From Virgisporangium ochraceum (GTDB lineage: Bacteria; Actinomycetota; Actinomycetes; Mycobacteriales; Micromonosporaceae): DNA of 64,000 bases. Below, piece after piece: positions 1-8,818 of this stretch. Location of the stretch: positions 1 to 64,000 of the forward strand of contig NZ_BOPH01000031.1 in NCBI RefSeq assembly GCF_016863655.1, given 5' to 3'. The position numbers and the translations under genes were made by a program. A model generated the notes under the pieces. That model was not told the DNA's origin. It searched no databases and saw only the letters and a program-made list of their open reading frames with translations. Each line of letters opens with the position of its first letter. Position 1 is the stretch's first letter.

Positions 1-95
1 AGAGCTAGTGCCGCCCGCACCCGGCCAGCGCGCCTGCCACCATGGTCAAACAACGATCAACAGGCCGGCGCGCCGTGCTCCGCGCGCGGCGGCGT
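1..95. other. Window-edge stretch without a supported gene
   Basis: No convincing reading frame can be assigned to these bases. They lie downstream of the stop codon of the minus-strand gene that ends at 96 and are rich in GGCGCGCC-like words that could fold. The neighbour to the left is outside the window. Confidence 0.3.
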
Positions 96-809
96 TTACC
101 GCATCGCCATCGCGCGGGCGTAGTTGACCTGGTTGTGGACGTGCTGGGCCTGCGCCTGGTTGTACACCGGGATGCGGGCGACGTACGTGAACGGCCCGTT
201 GGACACGGTCACCTGGACGACGCCGCTCAGCACGGTCTCCTTGGCCAGCAGGAACAGCAGGCTGAAGAACGTGAGGAAGCAGAAGCCGACGATCGCCAGT
301 ACGACGGCCCACGTCGGGGTCTTCTGGCTGGACACCCACTGGTCCTGCGACACCCACGTGGACCCGCGCAGCGGGCAGCCGCCCACCGGGGTGTGCACCA
401 TCGTGGTGGTCACGGCGATCTCGCCGATCTGCGCGATCGGCTGCTCACCCGGTCCGCTGACGGGCACCAGGCCGCCGGTGGTCGGCTGGCCGCCGTAGGT
501 GGGGCCGCTCACGGGCTGGGCGCCGTACGTCGGGCCGCTCACCGGCTGGGGGTTGTACGCGGGTCCGCTCACCGGCCCGGGTGCGTACGGCTGCCCGTAC
601 TGCGGGCCCTGCTGGGGCGGGTACGGACCGGGAACCTGCGGCGGGTACGGCTGGCCGCCACCGGACATCGGCGCGCCACTCGCCGGCATGGGTGCGCCGC
701 TCGCGGGCATGGGTGGCCCGCTCGCGGGAGCCGGCGGGGGACCGCCGTACGCCGGTTGACCCGACCAGGGTTGGTCAGGCTGCTGCTGGTGTGCCCCGTG
801 GTCCGCCAT
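96..809 (-). CDS. Proline-rich single-pass membrane protein of unknown function
   Basis: A 237-residue protein I do not recognise. Residues 1-125 are nearly all Pro, Gly, Gln, Ser, Ala and Tyr, with short tandem units such as QPVSGPTYG (residues 88-107). One hydrophobic helix spans about residues 165-189, followed by a 48-residue polar tail with no further membrane segment. The layout suggests a disordered cytoplasmic region anchored in the membrane with a short outer domain; this is inference. The ATG at 807-809 is the first start that leaves the low-complexity region intact; frames further upstream are antisense to the SURF1 gene. It lies 35 bp downstream of the SURF1 gene on the same strand, so co-transcription is likely. 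A second Pro/Gly-rich membrane protein of similar design is encoded at 22412-23314. Confidence 0.75.
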   Translation of the reverse strand: MADHGAHQQQPDQPWSGQPAYGGPPPAPASGPPMPASGAPMPASGAPMSGGGQPYPPQVPGPYPPQQGPQYGQPYAPGPVSGPAYNPQPVSGPTYGAQPVSGPTYGGQPTTGGLVPVSGPGEQPIAQIGEIAVTTTMVHTPVGGCPLRGSTWVSQDQWVSSQKTPTWAVVLAIVGFCFLTFFSLLFLLAKETVLSGVVQVTVSNGPFTYVARIPVYNQAQAQHVHNQVNYARAMAMR

Positions 810-844
810 GGAGGTGAGCCTATCGGTAGCCGCGTGTTCACGGG

Positions 845-1615
845 TCAGCCGGCGGGTGCCGATTCCCTGTCCGGCTCCCCATCCGCCGGTTCCGGCGATT
901 GCGGCCGGTTCTCGCGGACCTGTTTGCGTACCAGATGGACGTACCCCACGAGGGTGAGCGCGGCGAACGCCCACCACTGCAGCGCGTATCCGCCGTTCTG
1001 CAGGGTGCCCTCGTACTCCACCGAGACCGGCCGGAGCCCGTCCTGTTCGATCGACACGTAGCCACCCAGCACCGGGTACGGCAGCTCGCGGCCGAGTTGT
1101 GCCGGGTTGATGCGGCGTACCTGCAGGCGGCCGCCGGTGCGCTCGACCTTGCCGAGCTGGCGCTCCGGCAGGCGCACCGCACCGGTGACCGTGACGTCGC
1201 CGGTCGGCGCGGCCGGGTACTCGGGGATGGCCAGCGCGTTGGCGCCCGCCGGCACCCATCCGCGGTCGACGAGCAGGGCCGTTCCGTCGGGGAGGACCAG
1301 CGGGGTCAGGATCTCGTAGCCGACCCGGTCGTCGATGGTGCGGCCGCGGGCCAGGATCTCGTTGGTGGGGTCGTACCGGCCGGTGGCGGTGACCCGGGTG
1401 TACCGCTGCTCCCGGGCCGGCGCGCGGCCCGTCACCAGCACGTTCTCCACCGCGACCGGCGCGGCGACCGCGGCCGCGTCGATACGTTCGTTGATCGCGG
1501 ACTTCTGCTGGTACCTGCTCAGCTGCCAGTTGCCCAGGCCCACCATCACCACGGCGAGCCCGAACATCAGCGCCGCGAGGCCCAGCCATCGCCGCGTGAG
1601 CAGGAACCGGTACAC
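845..1615 (-). CDS. SURF1 family cytochrome oxidase biogenesis protein
   Basis: 256 residues with the SURF1 layout: a short cytoplasmic start (YRFLLTRRWLG), a first membrane helix at about residues 11-31, a large outer domain containing the family-typical GNWQLSRYQQK near its beginning and a VDRGWVP segment in the middle, and a second membrane helix near residues 212-232 (YALQWWAFAALTLVGY). SURF1 proteins assist assembly of haem-copper cytochrome c oxidase in the membrane. The start is GTG at 1613-1615. The last 24 residues are charged and Pro-rich. It faces away from the CobB-like gene at 1734, leaving a shared upstream region of about 120 bp. Confidence 0.9.
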   Translation of the reverse strand: MYRFLLTRRWLGLAALMFGLAVVMVGLGNWQLSRYQQKSAINERIDAAAVAAPVAVENVLVTGRAPAREQRYTRVTATGRYDPTNEILARGRTIDDRVGYEILTPLVLPDGTALLVDRGWVPAGANALAIPEYPAAPTGDVTVTGAVRLPERQLGKVERTGGRLQVRRINPAQLGRELPYPVLGGYVSIEQDGLRPVSVEYEGTLQNGGYALQWWAFAALTLVGYVHLVRKQVRENRPQSPEPADGEPDRESAPAG

Positions 1616-1733
1616 GCCCCAACTCTAGTGAGGCTCACGGGCGCTTGTTCGGTCGCGGTATCGTGCGACCCGCCGGTGCCGCCACGCGGTGCCGGCGCAC
1701 AAGCGTGAGCGTGCTCGGGAGGCTGGACGGGGT

Positions 1734-4052
1734 ATGAGCTCGATTCCGCGGATCGTGATCAGCGCGCCCTCCTCCGGTCACGGCAAGACCGCCGTGTCGG
1801 TGGGTGTGCTCGCGGCGTTGGCCGCGCGGGGGCTGCGGCCGTCCGGGTTCAAGATCGGTCCGGACTTCGTCGACGCCGCCTATCTGGGCCTGGCATCCGG
1901 CCGTCCGGGCCGCAACCTCGACCCTCGGCTGGTCGGCTCGCACCGCATCGCGCCGCTGTTCACGCACGGTGCGACGGGCAGCGACGTCGCGGTCGTCGAG
2001 GGGACGATGGGGCTGTACGACGGGCTCACCAGCCGCACCGACAGCGAGTCGACGGCGCAGATCGCCGGGCTGTTGCGCGCGCCGGTGATCCTGGTGGTCG
2101 ACGTGGCGGCGATGGGTCAGTCGGCGGCGGCGCTGGTGCACGGGTTCCGCACGTACGACGAGCTGCTGTGGCTCGGCGGAGTGGTGCTCACCCGCACGAT
2201 CTCCAGCCGGCACGAGCACCTGCTGCGCGAGTCGCTCGCCGACATCGGCGTCCCCGTCCTGGGCGCGCTGCGTCGCCGCGACCTGGCCGCGCTCGGCGCC
2301 GGCGGTGCCGCGCTGCCGCCGCGCGAGCACGGGCTCGCGCCGGCGGCGCACCGGAACCTCGACGCGCTGCGCGGCATCCGGCGGCTCGGCGAGCTGATCG
2401 CCAACGCGGTGGACCTCGAACGGGTGCTCATGCTGGCGAGGTCGGCGCCGCGGCTGGCGACCGACGCGTGGTCGCCCACCGACGCGCTCGCGCTCGACAG
2501 CGTGGTCGACTCGACGGGCGACGTCTTCGCCCCGTACGGCACCGGCCACCGGCCGGTGATCGCTGTCGCGTCGGCCTACGGCTACGCCGAGATGCCCGAG
2601 CTGCTCGCCGCGGCCGGTGCCGAGATCGTGCACATCGACCCGCTGCGCGACGACCGGCTGCCCGACCGCGTCGACGCGCTCGTGGTGCCGGGTGGGCTGC
2701 CCGAGGCGTACACCGACCAGCTGTCGGCGAACACGCGCCTGCGTGGCGACGTGCTGAACCTGGCCCGCACCGGCCGGCCCATCATCGCCGAGGGCGCGGG
2801 CCTGGTCTGGCTGGGTCGCGAGATCGACGGCCTGCCGATGTGCGGCGTCCTGGACGCCACCGCCACGACCACCGACCGGTACGTCGTCGGCTACCGCGAG
2901 GCGGCGGCCTGCATGGCCTCGGTCGTCCACGGCCGGGGTGACTCGGTCACCGGGCACAAGCTGCACCGCACCAGCATCACCCCGCGTGCCGGGTCCCGGC
3001 CGGCCTGGGTCTGGGCCGGTGGGCATCCGGAGGGCTTCATCGAGGGCGCGGTGCACGCGTCGTACCTGTCGCTGCACTGGGCCGGCGTCCCGCGGATGGC
3101 GTCGCGGCTGGTGAGCGCGGCGGCCGCGCTGTCGTCGGCGTACTCGCCGCCGCACCCGGTCACCTCGGCGCCGCCGTCGATGGCCCAGAGCTGGGCGTTG
3201 CCGGCCGCCGGCACGTACAAGTCCCCGGCCGCGTCGGTCACCCCGGCCCTGCCCCCGCCGTACGTCACCGACGGCGACGACCTGCCGCCGCTGGAGCCGT
3301 GGGCGCCGGAGATCCCGCCGCGCGTCGACCACACGTCGGTGGCGTCCGCGCCCCCCACGGGAACGGCGGCGGTGTCACCGGCGGTGTCCGCGACCACCCC
3401 ACCGCTGGGAACGCCGGTGGTGTCACCGGCCGGCTCGGTCTCGGCCGGCTCCGCGTCGGCGGGCTCCGTTGCGGCGGGCTCCGTTGCGGCGGGCTCCGTT
3501 GCGGCGGGCTCCGTTGCGGCGGGCTCCGCACGGGTCGGTTCGGCGCCGGCGGACGAGGCGTCGGTTCCGGCATCGGCACCGGCGTCACCGGCACCGCTGA
3601 CCGCGGGGTCGGTGCCGACCCACGATCCCGAGCCGCTCCCCGCCGACACGGGTGGCTGGCCGCGGCTCCCGTCCATGCTCGGCGACCCGAAACAGACCGC
3701 CGACGCCGCACCGGCCGGCGAGCCGGTCTCGGCCGTCCCGGCGCCGTCCACGCCCGTGTCGGGCACTCCGGCGCCGTCCACGCCCGTGTCGGGCACTCCG
3801 GTGTCGGGCACGCCCGTGTCGGGGGCGCCGGCCGCGGCGCCGGCTTCGTCGGTGCCGGCCCTGTCCGCGCCGGTCTCCGCCGTACCGGTGTCCCCGCCCG
3901 CGGGGCCGCCGGCAGAACCCGCGGAACCCGCAGAGCGCGCCGACCAGCCGGACGGAACAGGTCCCGGCAACGACGGGCCGGACGACAGGCCTGACAACGG
4001 GCCCGACGACAGGTCCGACGGGAACAGGCCGTCCGGAGCGGAGGCTGTCTGA
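1734..4052 (+). CDS. cobB: CobB-like cobyrinate a,c-diamide synthase homologue with degenerate glutaminase and a low-complexity tail
   Basis: 772 residues. Residues 1-230 are the ATP-dependent synthase domain of the CobB/CobQ family (P-loop SSGHGKTA near residue 10, FKIGPDF, VVEGTMGLYDG). Residues 265-455 are a class I glutamine amidotransferase domain, but the usual Cys of the AECGGL motif is replaced (AEGAGL, Gly354) and the SYLHLH motif reads SYLSLH (residues 443-448). Canonical CobB amidates the a and c side chains of cobyrinate in cobalamin synthesis; without the Cys this copy may use free ammonia or have another role. Residues 460-772 are Pro/Ala/Ser/Thr/Val-rich with tandem repeats and are absent from ordinary CobB of about 450 residues. 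ATG at 1734 has GGGAGG upstream; the stop overlaps the next start by one base. Confidence 0.85.
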   Translation: MSSIPRIVISAPSSGHGKTAVSVGVLAALAARGLRPSGFKIGPDFVDAAYLGLASGRPGRNLDPRLVGSHRIAPLFTHGATGSDVAVVEGTMGLYDGLTSRTDSESTAQIAGLLRAPVILVVDVAAMGQSAAALVHGFRTYDELLWLGGVVLTRTISSRHEHLLRESLADIGVPVLGALRRRDLAALGAGGAALPPREHGLAPAAHRNLDALRGIRRLGELIANAVDLERVLMLARSAPRLATDAWSPTDALALDSVVDSTGDVFAPYGTGHRPVIAVASAYGYAEMPELLAAAGAEIVHIDPLRDDRLPDRVDALVVPGGLPEAYTDQLSANTRLRGDVLNLARTGRPIIAEGAGLVWLGREIDGLPMCGVLDATATTTDRYVVGYREAAACMASVVHGRGDSVTGHKLHRTSITPRAGSRPAWVWAGGHPEGFIEGAVHASYLSLHWAGVPRMASRLVSAAAALSSAYSPPHPVTSAPPSMAQSWALPAAGTYKSPAASVTPALPPPYVTDGDDLPPLEPWAPEIPPRVDHTSVASAPPTGTAAVSPAVSATTPPLGTPVVSPAGSVSAGSASAGSVAAGSVAAGSVAAGSVAAGSARVGSAPADEASVPASAPASPAPLTAGSVPTHDPEPLPADTGGWPRLPSMLGDPKQTADAAPAGEPVSAVPAPSTPVSGTPAPSTPVSGTPVSGTPVSGAPAAAPASSVPALSAPVSAVPVSPPAGPPAEPAEPAERADQPDGTGPGNDGPDDRPDNGPDDRSDGNRPSGAEAV
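3458..3529 (+). repeat. 15-bp tandem repeat in the CobB-like gene
   Basis: Four perfect head-to-tail copies of GGCGGGCTCCGTTGC (3458-3517) followed by a partial fifth. The unit is a multiple of three and encodes a Gly-Ser-Val-Ala-Ala repeat in the low-complexity C-terminal tail, so copy-number change would keep the frame. Confidence 0.9.
3741..3825 (+). repeat. 30-bp tandem repeat in the CobB-like gene
   Basis: Two perfect 30-bp copies (3741-3770 and 3771-3800) plus a shortened third. They encode units of the type APSTPVSGTP in the tail of the CobB-like protein. The length is again in frame. Confidence 0.9.
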
Positions 4053-4633
4053 TGCACACCGGCTGGCCGGTGCCCGTGCGACGGTTCCCCGATCTCACCG
4101 TCGCCACGCCACGGCTGCACGTGCGGCAGCTCGCGGCCGGCGACGCTGACCCGGTCACCGAGATCTTCGCCGACGCCCGCACCCGGCGGTGGCTGCCGTT
4201 CCCGCCGCAACATCTCGTGGTCGACGGCCTCTCCTGGTGCACCGACCTGGCCCAGGAGCGCCGGCACAACGGCGACGGCGACCACTACGGCGCGATCCGG
4301 CGCGAGGACGGCTGCCTCGTCGGCTGCCTGTGGACCCAGCGCGCCGACTGGGTGGCCGGCTCGGTCGAGGTCGCGTACGCGGTCGCACCGGCCGCACGCG
4401 GGTTCGGGGTGGCGGCCGAGGCCGTCGACGCGTTGGCGATCGCGTTGCTGTTCGAGCACGGCTTCGAGCGGGTCGAGGTGCGCGTGGCGCCGGGCAACAT
4501 CGCGTCGCGGCGGGTCGTGGAGAAGGCCGGCTTCAGCTACGAGGGGCTGCTGCGCAACGCCGGGTTCGTCCACAGTGGACGCGTCGACGTCGAGATGTGG
4601 TCGCTGGTGAGCGCGGACCTCAGGCCGACCTGA
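4052..4633 (+). CDS. GNAT family N-acetyltransferase (RimJ/RimL-like)
   Basis: 193 residues with the GNAT fold of the RimJ/RimL type: an early TPRLHVRQL strand, a central VEVAYAVAPAARGFGVAAEA segment that forms the acetyl-CoA binding turn, and a late NIASRRVVEKAGF helix followed by a short strand. Such enzymes acetylate protein N termini or small amines from acetyl-CoA; the substrate cannot be read from sequence. Its ATG overlaps the stop of the CobB-like gene (TGATG), so translation is probably coupled. It converges on the penicillin-binding protein gene with a gap of only six bases. Confidence 0.88.
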   Translation: MHTGWPVPVRRFPDLTVATPRLHVRQLAAGDADPVTEIFADARTRRWLPFPPQHLVVDGLSWCTDLAQERRHNGDGDHYGAIRREDGCLVGCLWTQRADWVAGSVEVAYAVAPAARGFGVAAEAVDALAIALLFEHGFERVEVRVAPGNIASRRVVEKAGFSYEGLLRNAGFVHSGRVDVEMWSLVSADLRPT

Positions 4634-4639
4634 GCCGGG

Positions 4640-6811
4640 TCACCGGGCGCGTGACGGCTTGGACGCGCCCACCACGTGCGCCGGTGGCGGGGCGAAGCCC
4701 AGCACCGGCGCGCCGGCCAGGGCGTCGCGCAGGGTGTAGGCGATCGCCTCCTTCGGCTTCACCCGGTCGTCGGGAGCCACCGTGTGGAACGGGTTGTCCG
4801 GGTCGGCGATGAAGCCGGCAGCGGTCAGACCCGGCGTGATGCCGATGAACCAGATCGCGCGGTTGTCGTCGGTGGTGCCGGTCTTGCCGGCCACCGGACG
4901 TCCCACGATCTTGTAGACGGCCGGAGCCGTCCCACCGCCGCACGCCCCGCCGGCGGCGTTGTACCCGGTGACGCAGCGGGCCGCGTCGAGTCCGCCGCGG
5001 GCGACCTCCGGCGCGATCGCCTGCACGCAGTTCGGCCCGGGAGCGTATGGCTTGCCGTCGGCGTTCACCGTGACGCCGCCCGGCGCGGTGACCGACGCGA
5101 CCGGCAACGGCGAGCAGTACTTCCCGTCGGCGGCGAGCGTCGCGTAGGCGCCGGCCATCTCCAGTGGGCTCGTGTCGGCGACGCCCAGCGTGAACGCGCC
5201 CCACGTGCGGGCCTTGGCGGGGGAGGCCTGCAGCCGGTCGATGTCGGTGTGCCAGGTCAGCCCGAGGCGTTCGGCCATCCGGACGGCCGCCTCGGGCCCG
5301 ACCCGCTCCTCCAGTTGCACGAAGAACGTGTTCACCGACTTGCCGAAGCCGCTCCACATCGTGTGCCGGCCGGCCATCGACGCCGACGCGTTCGACGGGC
5401 ACCAGTACTGCCCGTTGCACCGGGCGGGGCTGTTCCACTCGGTCTTCCACCGGGAATGGTACCGGTGCGGGCTGTTGATCGCGGTCGACAGCGGCATGCC
5501 GCGTTCGATGGCGGCCAGCATCGTGAACAGCTTGAACGTGGAGCCGGCCTGGTAGCCGGGCAGGTTGCCGCCGCCGAGCAGGGGATTCACGGTCGCCGGG
5601 TAGTTGCCGCGGACGCCGAGGCGGGCCCGTTTGGGGTCGGTGTGCCGGCCGTTGCCGGCCTGGTCGAGCGAGTAGACCCGGTTGACGGCCATGGCGCGCA
5701 CGTTCCCGGTCCCCGGCTCGACCGCCACCGTGCCCAGCGCGAACGCCGAGCCGATCCGCTCGCGGCTGGCGACCTGCGCGTACGCGGCCGCCTGCGCCTT
5801 CGGGTCGAGCGTGGTCACCACGGTCAGCCCGCCGCGGCGGAGGAGATCGAGCCGCTCCATCGCGTTGGCGCCGTACTCGGGCCGGGTCATCCACCAGGTC
5901 TTGAACAGGTCGCAGAAGAAGCCCCAGTGGTTCACCGCGCCGGGCACGTCGACGCAGTCGTTCGGCGGCTCGTGCAGGTTGAGCTGGATCGGCGCGGCCT
6001 GTGCCTCGGTGGCGACCTCCGGGGTCACGAACCCCGACGCGACCATCCGGTCGATGACGTAGTTGCGGCGGTCGTGCGCGGCGGTCCGGTCGCGGGTGGC
6101 CGGGTCGTACGCCGACGGCGCCTGCACGAGCCCGGCGAGCAGGGCCGACTCGCCGATGGTCAGCTCGGCGGGTGTCTTGGAGAAGTAGACCTCGGCCGCC
6201 GCGTAGATGCCGTACGCCCGGTGCCCGAAGTAGGCGGCGTTGAGGTACCGCTCGAGGATCTCCTGTTTGGAGACCTCCTTCTCCAGGTCGATGGCGAGCC
6301 GCATCTCCCGCAGCTTGCGGGTGGGCGTCTGCTCGACGGCGGCGAAGACCTCCTCGGGGGAGTCGGCCGAGTCGCGCAGCGACATGCGCACGTACTGCAT
6401 GGTGATCGTCGACGCGCCCTGCGAGACGCCGCCGGCCCGCTGGTTGGCGACGAACGCCCGGGCGATGCCGCGCGCGTCGACGCCGTTGTGCTCGAAGAAC
6501 CGGACGTCCTCGGCGGCGATGATCGCGTGCTGCATGTGCGGCGAGACCGTCTCGAGCTCGACGGGGATGCGGTACTCCTCGTAGAACTGGGTGATCAGCG
6601 TGCTGCCGTCGGCGGCGTACACCCGCGACACCTGCGACAGCGGCGCGGTCCTGAGCCGGCCGAGGTCACCGGCCAGTTCGGAGGCACCGGTCTTGATGCC
6701 CAGACCGCCGAGGGCCACCAGCGGGTACAGCAGGGCAGCGACCACCACACCCGCGACGATTCCGGTTCGGACGAGGGTCGCGACCCGCCTTATGAAACGG
6801 ACTCGCGCCAT
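4640..6811 (-). CDS. Class A penicillin-binding protein (transglycosylase/transpeptidase)
   Basis: 723 residues. An N-terminal membrane anchor (about residues 13-35) is followed by a family 51 glycosyltransferase domain with EDVRFFEHNGVD, then a penicillin-binding transpeptidase domain with all three active-site motifs: STFK in AGSTFKLF, SVN in GKSVNTFF, and KTGT in AGKTGTTDD. It would polymerise and cross-link peptidoglycan outside the membrane. The length is usual for an actinobacterial class A PBP, and I see no C-terminal PASTA repeats. The start is ATG at 6809-6811. It is divergent from the siroheme-synthase-like gene. Confidence 0.95.
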   Translation of the reverse strand: MARVRFIRRVATLVRTGIVAGVVVAALLYPLVALGGLGIKTGASELAGDLGRLRTAPLSQVSRVYAADGSTLITQFYEEYRIPVELETVSPHMQHAIIAAEDVRFFEHNGVDARGIARAFVANQRAGGVSQGASTITMQYVRMSLRDSADSPEEVFAAVEQTPTRKLREMRLAIDLEKEVSKQEILERYLNAAYFGHRAYGIYAAAEVYFSKTPAELTIGESALLAGLVQAPSAYDPATRDRTAAHDRRNYVIDRMVASGFVTPEVATEAQAAPIQLNLHEPPNDCVDVPGAVNHWGFFCDLFKTWWMTRPEYGANAMERLDLLRRGGLTVVTTLDPKAQAAAYAQVASRERIGSAFALGTVAVEPGTGNVRAMAVNRVYSLDQAGNGRHTDPKRARLGVRGNYPATVNPLLGGGNLPGYQAGSTFKLFTMLAAIERGMPLSTAINSPHRYHSRWKTEWNSPARCNGQYWCPSNASASMAGRHTMWSGFGKSVNTFFVQLEERVGPEAAVRMAERLGLTWHTDIDRLQASPAKARTWGAFTLGVADTSPLEMAGAYATLAADGKYCSPLPVASVTAPGGVTVNADGKPYAPGPNCVQAIAPEVARGGLDAARCVTGYNAAGGACGGGTAPAVYKIVGRPVAGKTGTTDDNRAIWFIGITPGLTAAGFIADPDNPFHTVAPDDRVKPKEAIAYTLRDALAGAPVLGFAPPPAHVVGASKPSRAR

Positions 6812-6874
6812 GGCTCTAGGCTAGGACAAATCATCCCAATTCATAGCCGAGTCGAGGTGGCGGATCATATTCCG

Positions 6875-8101
6875 ATGAACCTGTACCCGCTGGGACTGAA
6901 GCTCGACGGGTTGCGCGTGCTCGTCGTCGGTGCCGGCGCGGTCGCGACCCGCCGGGTGCCGGCGCTCCTCGACGCCGGCGCGGAGGTCACGGTGGTGGCC
7001 CCCGAGGCCACGCCGGCCCTCGAAGGCATGGCGCAGACGGGCCGGATCACGTTGCACCGCCGCCGGTTCGAACCGGCGGACGTCGACGGCGCCTGGTTGG
7101 TGACGGTCGCGGTCGACGACCCGGCGGCCGGCGCGCTGGCGAGCGCCGCGGCCCGGGAGCGCAAGGTGTTCTGCGTCCGCGCCGACGACCGGCACGCCGC
7201 CACGGCCTGGACCCCGGCGGTCACCCGGCACGGCCCGGTCACGGTCGCGGTCCTCGGCGGCGGCGACCCCAAGCGCTCGGCCGCGGTCCGCGACTCGATC
7301 CGCGACCACCTGGAGAGCGCCAACGAGGAAGCGGCCGAACCGCAGCGGGGGACGGTTGCGCTCGTCGGCGGCGGCCCCGGCGATCCGGAGCTGATCACCG
7401 TGCGGGGGCGGCGGCTGGTCGCGGCCGCCGACGTCGTCGTGGTGGACCGGCTGGCGCCCGGCCTCCTGCTCGACGAGCTGAGGCCCGAGGCGGAGGTCGT
7501 CGACGCGTCCAAGATCCCGTACGGCCCGGCGCGTACCCAGGAGGAGATCAACGCCGTTCTGGTCGACCGCGCTGTCAAAGGGAAGTTCGTCGTGCGGCTG
7601 AAGGGCGGCGATCCGTACCTGTTCGGCCGCGGCGGCGAGGAGCTCCTCGCGTGCGCGGCGCACCAGATCCCCGTGCTCGTCGTCCCCGGGGTCACCAGCG
7701 CGCTGGCGGCCCCGGCCGCGGCCGGCATCCCGGTGACCCACCGGGGGGTCGCCCACGAGCTGGTCGTCGTCTCGGGTCACCTGCCGCCGGGCCACCCCGA
7801 GTCGCTCGTCGACTGGTCGGCGCTCGGCCGACTGCGCGGCACGCTGTGCGTCCTGATGGGTCTGAAGAACCTGCCGGCGATCGCGGCCGCACTCATCGAC
7901 GGCGGCCGGCCACCGACCACGCCGGCCGCGGTCGTCCAGGAGGCGACCACCGCGGCCCAGCAGGTCGTGCACGCCACCCTGGCCACCGTCGCGGGCGAGG
8001 CCGCGCGGGTCGCACCACCCGCGGTGGTGATCATCGGTGACGTCGTGAGGGCGCTAAGCCTGGAGGAAGCCGCGCCGGGTGTCCAGGAGGAGGGCGAGTA
8101 G
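6875..8101 (+). CDS. cobA: Fused precorrin-2 dehydrogenase / uroporphyrinogen-III C-methyltransferase
   Basis: 408 residues, arranged like CysG but shorter than the E. coli enzyme. Residues 1-150 are a Rossmann domain with VLVVGAGAVATRR, typical of the NAD-dependent precorrin-2 dehydrogenase part. Residues 165-400 are the SAM-dependent methyltransferase with VALVGGGPGDPELITVRG, VRLKGGDPYLFGRGGEE and the GVTSA / PVTHRG segments. It converts uroporphyrinogen III to precorrin-2 and on to sirohydrochlorin, feeding siroheme or cobalamin. ATG at 6875 is chosen because the protein then begins MNLYPLGLKLDG, as family members do; a longer reading upstream is antisense to the PBP gene. Its end overlaps the convergent otsB gene by 48 bp. 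Confidence 0.92.
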   Translation: MNLYPLGLKLDGLRVLVVGAGAVATRRVPALLDAGAEVTVVAPEATPALEGMAQTGRITLHRRRFEPADVDGAWLVTVAVDDPAAGALASAAARERKVFCVRADDRHAATAWTPAVTRHGPVTVAVLGGGDPKRSAAVRDSIRDHLESANEEAAEPQRGTVALVGGGPGDPELITVRGRRLVAAADVVVVDRLAPGLLLDELRPEAEVVDASKIPYGPARTQEEINAVLVDRAVKGKFVVRLKGGDPYLFGRGGEELLACAAHQIPVLVVPGVTSALAAPAAAGIPVTHRGVAHELVVVSGHLPPGHPESLVDWSALGRLRGTLCVLMGLKNLPAIAAALIDGGRPPTTPAAVVQEATTAAQQVVHATLATVAGEAARVAPPAVVIIGDVVRALSLEEAAPGVQEEGE

Positions 8102-8818
8102 CCGGGCGGCGTCGTGCGGGGTGTCGACCCGGTACCGCGCGCGGGTGTCGCCGGGCCCGACCTTGACGCCCACGTCGGACCCGTCGAGGTGGGCGAACGC
8201 GTTCTCGTCGGTGACGTCGTCGCCCACGAACACCACGGCGCTCGCCGACAGCTGCGCGCGCAGCGTGTCGAGCGCGGTGCCCTTGTGGGTGGTGATCACC
8301 GACAGCTCGATGACCTCCTTGCCGTTGGTGACCACGACGTCCGGCCAGGTCGCCGGGCCGCCGCGGACCGCCTCGGCGACCCGCTGGGCCACGTCGCGGG
8401 CCGCGGTGCGCACGTGGACGGCCACGCTCGCCGGCTTCACCTCCAGCCGCACGCCCGGCTCGTGGCCGACCAGCGTCGTGAGCTCGCGCTCGACGTCGCC
8501 GAGCAGCTTCTGCCGGTCTTCGGTGAGCTCGTCGACGAAACCGGTGCCGAACTCCGAACCGTGGCTGCCCACCAGGTGCACGACGGGGGACAGCCCGGTG
8601 AGGACGGCCAGGTCGGCGCGGGCCCGGCCGGAGATCAACGCGACCGCGGTCCGCGGCAGCGCGGCGAGGCCCTCGATCGCGGCGACGGCCTCCGGAAGCG
8701 GCGCCGCCTCCATCGGGTTCTCCACGATCGGGGCGAGGGTGCCGTCGAAGTCGGCGGACACGAGCAGGGTGGGCACCCGGGCCACCCGCTCGATGGCGCT
8801 CGTCAGTTCACTGGTCAT
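8054..8818 (-). CDS. otsB: Trehalose-6-phosphate phosphatase
   Basis: 254 residues of the HAD superfamily: motif I FDGTL ([10 protein letters not shown]), motif II in ALISGRA, and the C-terminal FVGDDVTDE that binds magnesium. It removes phosphate from trehalose 6-phosphate, the second step of the OtsAB pathway for the compatible solute trehalose. The start ATG at 8816-8818 overlaps the otsA stop (ATGA), showing a translationally coupled otsA-otsB operon. A longer minus-strand reading upstream to 8992 lies inside otsA and was not used. The 3' end overlaps the convergent siroheme-synthase-like gene. Confidence 0.94.
   Translation of the reverse strand: MTSELTSAIERVARVPTLLVSADFDGTLAPIVENPMEAAPLPEAVAAIEGLAALPRTAVALISGRARADLAVLTGLSPVVHLVGSHGSEFGTGFVDELTEDRQKLLGDVERELTTLVGHEPGVRLEVKPASVAVHVRTAARDVAQRVAEAVRGGPATWPDVVVTNGKEVIELSVITTHKGTALDTLRAQLSASAVVFVGDDVTDENAFAHLDGSDVGVKVGPGDTRARYRVDTPHDAARLLALLLDTRRGFLQA

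Noticed and set aside
1622..1733. Possible cobalamin riboswitch before the CobB-like gene
   Set aside because: A stem can be drawn (GCTCAC..GCTTGT with ACAAGCGTGAGC), but the B12-box and the rest of the aptamer are missing.
3458..3825. Tandem repeats considered as a CRISPR array
   Set aside because: The units are contiguous, have no spacers, are in frame within a gene, and no cas genes are present.
4676..6874. Upstream extension of the siroheme-synthase-like frame
   Set aside because: The extension lies antisense to the penicillin-binding protein and has no homology; the true start is near 6875.
7050..7090. GGTTCGAAC-like word suggesting a tRNA T-arm
   Set aside because: It lies inside the siroheme-synthase-like gene and no cloverleaf can be drawn around it; no tRNA was found in the window.
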